Origin: Gigaspora rosea
Taxonomy: Eukaryota > Glomeromycota > Glomeromycetes > Diversisporales > Gigasporaceae
NCBI GenBank assembly: GCA_003550325.1
Contig: QKWP01001169.1
Span: 21,800-85,799, forward strand
Reading direction: 5' to 3'
DNA: 64,000 bases
Position 1 is the first letter of the stretch; every line of letters begins with the position of its first letter. Below, piece after piece: positions 59,083 to 64,000 of this stretch. The notes beneath the pieces are model-generated. The model had not been told where the DNA came from. It worked only from the letters and a program-made list of their open reading frames with translations, and did no database searches. Made by a program: the position numbers and the translations under genes.

Positions 59083-59845
59083 TCTCTATCATTAAAACCT
59101 CTTTGTAATTTTCTGGTAAAACAACAACAAAAACACCGATACTCCCATCCAAACAGATCAATTAATACCCTTAAGTTTTTGAGGCACAATATAATTAGCC
59201 GTAATGTATAAATTTATTTATTATCCGAAAAAGTCATTAAAAATATGATTTAAATAAAATGAAATTCATTAAGGCGCGTTTGTCAAATTTAACTAATTTT
59301 GATCCCCAAAACTAAATTTTTATTATCGATTTTCTAATATTGAACCCCAAAAAATTATTGGCACTCCGATCTATAATAAACACTACGTCTAACCAATTTT
59401 CCCACTAGGAATTTTCAGACCTAGGTTCAGATTTCTGTTTTCGAACGAAATCAGTGACGTATTTATTTCAAAATCAACAATTTATAAATCCTATAAATCC
59501 TATAAACCCTATTTATTTTTATTTGTTAGCTTATTTATATAATAATCTGTCAAGCCCTCAAAATTTAGACAATCCCTATCATTAAAACCTCTTTGTAATT
59601 TTCTGGTCCCCAAATTTAACTAAATTTTTATTATCGATTTTCTAATATTGAACCACAAAAAATTATTGGCTATAATAAACACTACGTCTAACCAATCTTT
59701 CCATATGCTAACCCATTTTTCCACTAGGAAGTTTCAGACCTAAGGTTCAGATTTCTGTTTTCTAATGAAATCAGTGACGTATTTATTTCAAATCAACAAT
59801 TTATAAATCCTATAAATCCTATTTATTTTTATTTGTTAGCATAAT
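59083..59845. repeat. Direct duplication of ~270-460 bp
   Basis: The segment from 'tatcattaaaacctctttgt' (about 59086) through 'ttataaatcctataaatcct' to 59530 recurs at 59578-59845. The second copy has lost ~170 bp after the first 30 bp and gained a short 'ctttccatatgctaacccat' stretch. Copies are >90% alike. Confidence 0.8.
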
Positions 59846-60028
59846 ATATCAAAAAAATTTCACTTATTTGGGTAATGGACTAGAAAACCTCTCTTCGAGA
59901 GGGTTTATCGATTAAAGATTTACACGGAATTCATCGAAGTGATAGGATATCACGTGATCGAAAAGAAGAGCAAGCGCATGATCTTTCACCCCCATAACGC
60001 CATTATAAAAACATTTGAAAATAAGAAA

Positions 60029-60175
60029 ATGGCGCAAGGATGATCAAAAGGCGGTGAATGGCCCACCGGCTACAGTAATCCTACGGCGACTCCCAGTGCA
60101 ATTACGATTGCTTTTTCGCGGAATGACTTTGGCCAACTCGGTCAGTTACTCGCTTCTCTAGCACATTTCTGCTAA
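60029..60175 (+). pseudogene. GC-richer 49-codon frame with one TGA, possible first exon
   Basis: An ATG at 60029 is followed by MAQG, a TGA, and then 43 open codons (GGEWPTGYSNPTATPSAITI, AFSRNDFGQLG) to a TAA at 60173. GC is about 50%, against ~27% nearby, and the residue mix is protein-like. A donor-like GGTCAGT at 60140 may end an exon after FGQLG. I do not recognise the family. A CACGTG-type palindrome (tatcacgtgat, 59948) lies upstream. It may be a broken 5' exon or regulatory DNA. Confidence 0.35.
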
Positions 60176-60856
60176 CTTTTAATAAAAATCACCGGCCTAA
60201 ATTATTTGTCGGCACAGCCCAAATAAACACAAAGTTTGTCATATAATTCGAATGCATTTCGATTCCAGATTTTGATTTATTTATAGGTATTGATTATAAA
60301 TTAATTGTACTAATAAGATATTAAATTTGCCAAGTTAAATTATCAATCTTTTGATTAGTTGTTATTCTATTTTTAGGATATCTTCGAAGGATTGATTTTT
60401 GATTCAAATCTAAAAAACTCAATATTTTATTAAGCTAATATGTAATAAAAAACATACTTATATAATTAAGAACCAATACTTTAATTTTAATTGAAATCTT
60501 AAAATTAACCAAAAAGTGTCGAACTCAAAATTTCAAACAATAGGACTTTTCGAACTCCCACATATTTTCAAAATAAGTTAACTCTGATACTTCCTACTAA
60601 CTTGAATTCAGTACAATTCGGATAATATATTTTATTAATTTTAACTTTGTCACGTTTTTCTAAGTTTCTAATATGTATATTATTGTTTAATCAAAATAAG
60701 TTAACGCATGAAGTCAAATATTCTATTGATTCAATCGGTGGTTAAATTTTCAAACTTTGGGATATTTTACAAACGAGCCGTTATGTTTATGTATGATTCA
60801 CATATTATTCACATATATTTATTGCTACATATATCGAATAATCTATTTGACGATAT
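60176..60856. other. Intergenic, 3' of the BTB gene
   Basis: AT-rich and without repeats or frames worth reporting. Confidence 0.5.
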
Positions 60857-62404
60857 TTATTTTCTTTTAATTTGAAATACTTCGTATTCTGTTATTGAAA
60901 AGTCGCCTTCTGTATCTCTAATTGCTTTTTCATATGAACTTTCTCTATGTGAACAACCATTATCTTCAAAATCATCAAATATGTCAAGATCAAGTTGACC
61001 AAAACATGGACCATTATTAGGATCACAACCAACTGCATATTCTGCATCTACTACACGGCTTAAAATAGAGGAATTGATATTACCATTTTTCAATGAAAAA
61101 ATAAAACTATCATCGCAATTTATATAGCCATTAACTGATTTATCCCAATTTATAGGATTATAGGCACCAAGAATTTCATCAGTATCTTTAACCTTCATGA
61201 CCACAATAGTATTTGCTTGCCTATCACATATCTTCCAGAATGCATCACAGGTAAAACCATCTTTAGTGCCACGAAGAAGTAATTTAAATTTATATGGATT
61301 ATTAGCATATGTATAGGGAACAGTTGTCTTATCAATCCATGTTGCAATTTCGGCTACATGTGATTCATTAATAACTGTTGAAAATTGTTCCGTGGTATCA
61401 TGTGCATCATTGATAACTGTTGAAAATGATTCCGTGGTACGTGTTGGTAATGTTGCTGTTAACTTTGTGCGAGGCGGAAGAATTATTGATGATATTTGTC
61501 TATTTGGATTTACAGCTCTTTTCATTATGTCATTCCAAAGGTTTCTATCTAAAATTTGATGATACAGTTGCACATGATCAACAATATCATCCCCAGATAT
61601 TTGAAAATAACGGACATGAGGTAAGCAAGATTTTAATATATTCTTTAGTGCTATAAAGTTGTCGTTTGTCCAATATTCTGGTCCATCTAATAATGATAAA
61701 TCTGGAATTTGAGCAATCCCCCATTTGATGATATAATTCCAAAGTTTTATCTCTTCCATTTGTAAATCATCTCGTTTAATAAGTGAGCTAATGCATTTTC
61801 TTGAAGTGATGTAAAGTCTTCGGATTCAAATATCTTATTTGGTTATTTTACTAAAAAATCATTACACCAATTTTGTAAATTTTGAAATTGAACATTTTGA
61901 AAGCTTTTTTGATAAATCCTCATAAAATTTAATCGAAGCCAATTAGCATTTGTTTCAATTAAATGATTTTCAATATCTTTAATTAATTCCTCTAAAAGAA
62001 ACTCTGAAGCAATAAACATAAGTTCAAAAATGAATGACGTTTCTTGATTTTCTAATAAAACCACTCCTCCGTAAATATATCTTAATTAAATATATTAAAA
62101 TTAGTTGATACATTTATCTATCTATTTGTTATTAAAAACTTAAAGCAACTTACTTAATAATAACCTCAAATTGTTGAATAGATATATGTTTTAAATTGAT
62201 AGTTTTGATATTATTTTCATTTTTAACAGTGTTTCCTAATTTGTTTCGAAAATACAAAGATCTATATCTTAAAACATTTGAATGTGCTCGAAATATTTTT
62301 GTGTTTGGTGATTCTCCAACATTAATGATTATGTTAAAATCTTCTTTATCGTTGAGAAGTTCAAGGTAATCAACAGAAAGTTTTTCTAAATGTTTTGCCG
62401 TCAT
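60857..62404 (-). pseudogene. BTB-BACK-TLDc protein, lightly damaged
   Basis: The start MTAKHLEKLS at 62404 is preferred over an upstream in-frame ATG (62443), because the BTB fold begins right after it. Exon 1 (62404-62154) holds the BTB fold (DKEDFNIIINVGE, FRAHSNVLRYRSLYFRNKL), a dimer and cullin-3-binding module. A 73-bp intron (62153-62081, GTAAGT...AG) joins to KYIYGGVVLLE and the BACK helices (LMFIASEFLLEELIKDIENH). A TAA follows at about 61844 (FLVK*), and a 1-nt frameshift near 61770 precedes EEIKLWNYIIKWG. The TLDc domain fills the C-terminus (residues near IATWIDKTT, YKFKLLLRGTKDGFTCDAFW, GAYNPINWDKSVNGY, GCDPNNGPCFGQLDLDIF) and the stop is at 60857. TLDc is linked to oxidative-stress proteins. 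With only two lesions it may be a young pseudogene, or they could be assembly errors. Confidence 0.85.
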
Positions 62405-62476
62405 TTTTTGGTTCAAAGATTTGTAAGACGTACGTACGTACATAAATCAACTAACTATTATATAGATACGTACATA

Positions 62477-63950
62477 TCACTTAATAGGTTGAGGCATCGA
62501 TCTACGTGGCCGGATGATTTTGCCGGTGATCATCAAATTAATTGATGATTCGGGTAAGATAGTGCTATCGTAGCGACATATGCTTGATCGGCGCTAAGAT
62601 AATCTTTAATTGTTCGGATTTTCAATTGGCGTAAGATACTCTTCTTATCTCCGGTTTCATATGCTGTATATCTGTATACGTTATTCTGGATTTTACTATA
62701 TTTGGTTGGTGCGTTCTGTATGATTTCTTCTAATGTTGGATTACAGTTTACTTTTTCCGCTACTTTATTTCTATCTTGAAAATCGAATATTTGTAAGTAT
62801 TTTCTTCCATAATAGTTATTAAGATGCTTATTGATTTTAGCAAGTCTTCCACGTAATCTGTTTATTTCAAAGGCTACACCTTTCTTGTATTTTTCAATAG
62901 TGATTATGTCTTTAGTTGTTAATTTTTTTGTCTTCTTTTTAAATCTATTGAATTCCATTTCCGTCATAGGTGATATGATGGATTCTTCTTGTTCATCAAG
63001 TGATTCTATTTCCCAGTAATTGAAGTATTTTCCAATTTCTTGAAATATGAAGTCTTGATTCTTCTGTAGTATAGGTATCAGGTTCATAAATGCAACTTCC
63101 TGAAATGTATGCCATGTCCAGTCAGATGATTTATCTGGCTCCGTTGCTAGCGGTTCTTGTATCCAATCCCATGGATATCTGAATATCGAGAGTGTAATGC
63201 TATATATCACTTCTTGAACATCACATCTTCGAGTTGTCCATTCAAGTTGTGATGGCACTGTTTCACTCCAGATCTTCTGTAATTTTTTCTTCATCAAGGA
63301 TTATTCCTGACTCTTCAAGTGTTTCGCGCAATGCTGCATCTTCTTCTGTTTCTAAGGTTTCAGTTCCATAATTGTCTGTATAAACATCTACTTTTTCTCC
63401 AGTTCCTTGCATCATTCCTAAATAGGGTTTATCGGGATGTATTCTTTGTGATAACATTATCTGTATTCCTTTTTCTGGAGCTTTTCTGAATATAATAACT
63501 TGTACTAATTGTCTGTCTTTTAATTGGTTATTCCTTTTACAATATGCGCAATTATTATAGTATGTCATTTTATAGATTTCAGTAAGTTCTTTATATTCAA
63601 AGATGGGTCAGTACTATCTGCATCTTGAGCATTGCCGTGTTCTTTCGTCAATTTCCATTTCTGAGTTTGAAGTATTGTCCTTTATATGCACCTAATTTGT
63701 GTTTTTTTTTAAAGTATTTTTCAAAATAGGGTTTTCTCTTGTTTCTACAATCTGCATACTTGGTGCGTATCCCTCTTTGTCCTAGTCCGAATTGTAAGTA
63801 TTTCTTATATTCACTACAATTCGCGCACTTATATGTTTTCTTACTGTGATCTAGTGTTCCTATGAACCTGAACTGAACTGAACTTAGGTCAAGTTCAGGT
63901 TCAGGTTCAGGTTCAGTATTGAACCTGAACCTGAACATTTTTTGAAACAT
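62477..63950 (-). pseudogene. Zinc-ribbon plus Nudix-box gene, frame-shifted
   Basis: In order: a first ribbon (YKCANCSEYKKYLQFGLG with a downstream Cys; 63950-63648), a frameshift near 63660, a second ribbon CSRC...CAYC (two stops between, 63630-63540), then ORF 63568-63263 with a Nudix box (ETEEDAALRETLEESGI, the RE..EE.G core that binds Mg and hydrolyses nucleoside-diphosphate compounds). After a frameshift near 63285 comes a ~255-codon region (63297-62533) with a Trp-rich part (YPWDWIQEP), a basic helix and a conserved-looking end. A further 1-nt shift at 62535 would add RPRRSMPQPIK to a stop at 62477. I know no family combining these parts. Substrate and role are unknown. The Glu-Pro repeat at its N-terminus is translated hexamer repeat, so the true start may be near 63860. 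Confidence 0.6.
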
Positions 63951-64000
63951 GTTCAGGTTCAGGTTCAGTATTGAACTTTTATAGCTGGTTCAGGTTCAGT
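63870..64000. repeat. GGTTCA hexamer repeat with inverted halves
   Basis: Runs of ggttca on the plus strand are followed by tgaacc runs and again ggttca, with 'gtattgaac' between. Together they make hairpin-capable dyads. It continues past the window edge. Confidence 0.85.

Overview
Eukaryotic, strongly AT-rich, intron-containing and transposon-packed DNA. The host-type gene families that can be recognised are a BTB-BACK-TLDc protein, an F-box/leucine-rich-repeat/protein-kinase fusion, a histidine-kinase H-box exon, a second kinase fragment and a RING-like Cys/His protein. Together with hAT elements, LINEs and many MITEs, this points to the genome of an arbuscular mycorrhizal fungus (Glomeromycotina, Rhizophagus-like). 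That assignment is inference from gene families and composition; nothing here proves the species. One 199-base N run (50785-50983) and a single N (54209) mark assembly gaps.

Layout. 1-5 kb: a possible signal-peptide exon, a broken RING-like gene (minus strand) and a PIF/Harbinger-type MITE. 5-9.3 kb: a histidine-kinase remnant, a Gln/Tyr-rich coiled-coil gene remnant and inverted-repeat elements. 9.8-13.2 kb: a probable solo LTR containing a 27-bp tandem repeat, then a broken hAT transposase gene (minus strand) carrying a TTAA-flanked MITE. 13.4-14.7 kb: four ~290-bp tandem copies in which an inner segment is found in both orientations. 16.4-23.3 kb: nested DNA transposons, namely a hAT-like element holding a 742-bp foldback and a Mutator-like MITE, a 2.9-kb hAT with a perfect 8-bp target-site duplication (TSD), and a 1.4-kb Mutator-like element carrying a Lys/Thr-rich repeat ORF. 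23.9-28.4 kb: a gene remnant, then a decayed LINE interrupted by a hAT MITE. 28.6-31.1 kb: the F-box/LRR/kinase gene (minus strand, broken). 33-35.6 kb: a second LINE split by a tRNA-derived SINE and a hAT element. 36-38 kb: a Lys-rich remnant, a PIF MITE and a kinase remnant.

39-52.5 kb is satellite-like: a degenerate ~95-bp repeat in three blocks and two orientations, a 24-bp palindromic minisatellite, a 46-bp GC-richer tandem repeat, a 2.5-kb hAT with nested MITEs, and a Mutator-like foldback whose two arms give a filled and an empty site for one hAT insertion. 52.5-60 kb is mostly non-coding with more MITEs and recent duplications. 60.8-62.4 kb holds the BTB-BACK-TLDc gene (minus, one stop and one frameshift). 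62.5-63.95 kb holds a broken gene with two zinc ribbons and a Nudix box (minus). The window ends in a GGTTCA hexamer repeat.

No intact long gene was found: nearly every recognisable coding region has stops or frameshifts. The window is best read as a transposon graveyard with host multigene-family relics. Its most informative content is the set of insertion events dated by nesting and TSDs, the F-box/LRR/kinase fusion, and the zinc-ribbon/Nudix gene.
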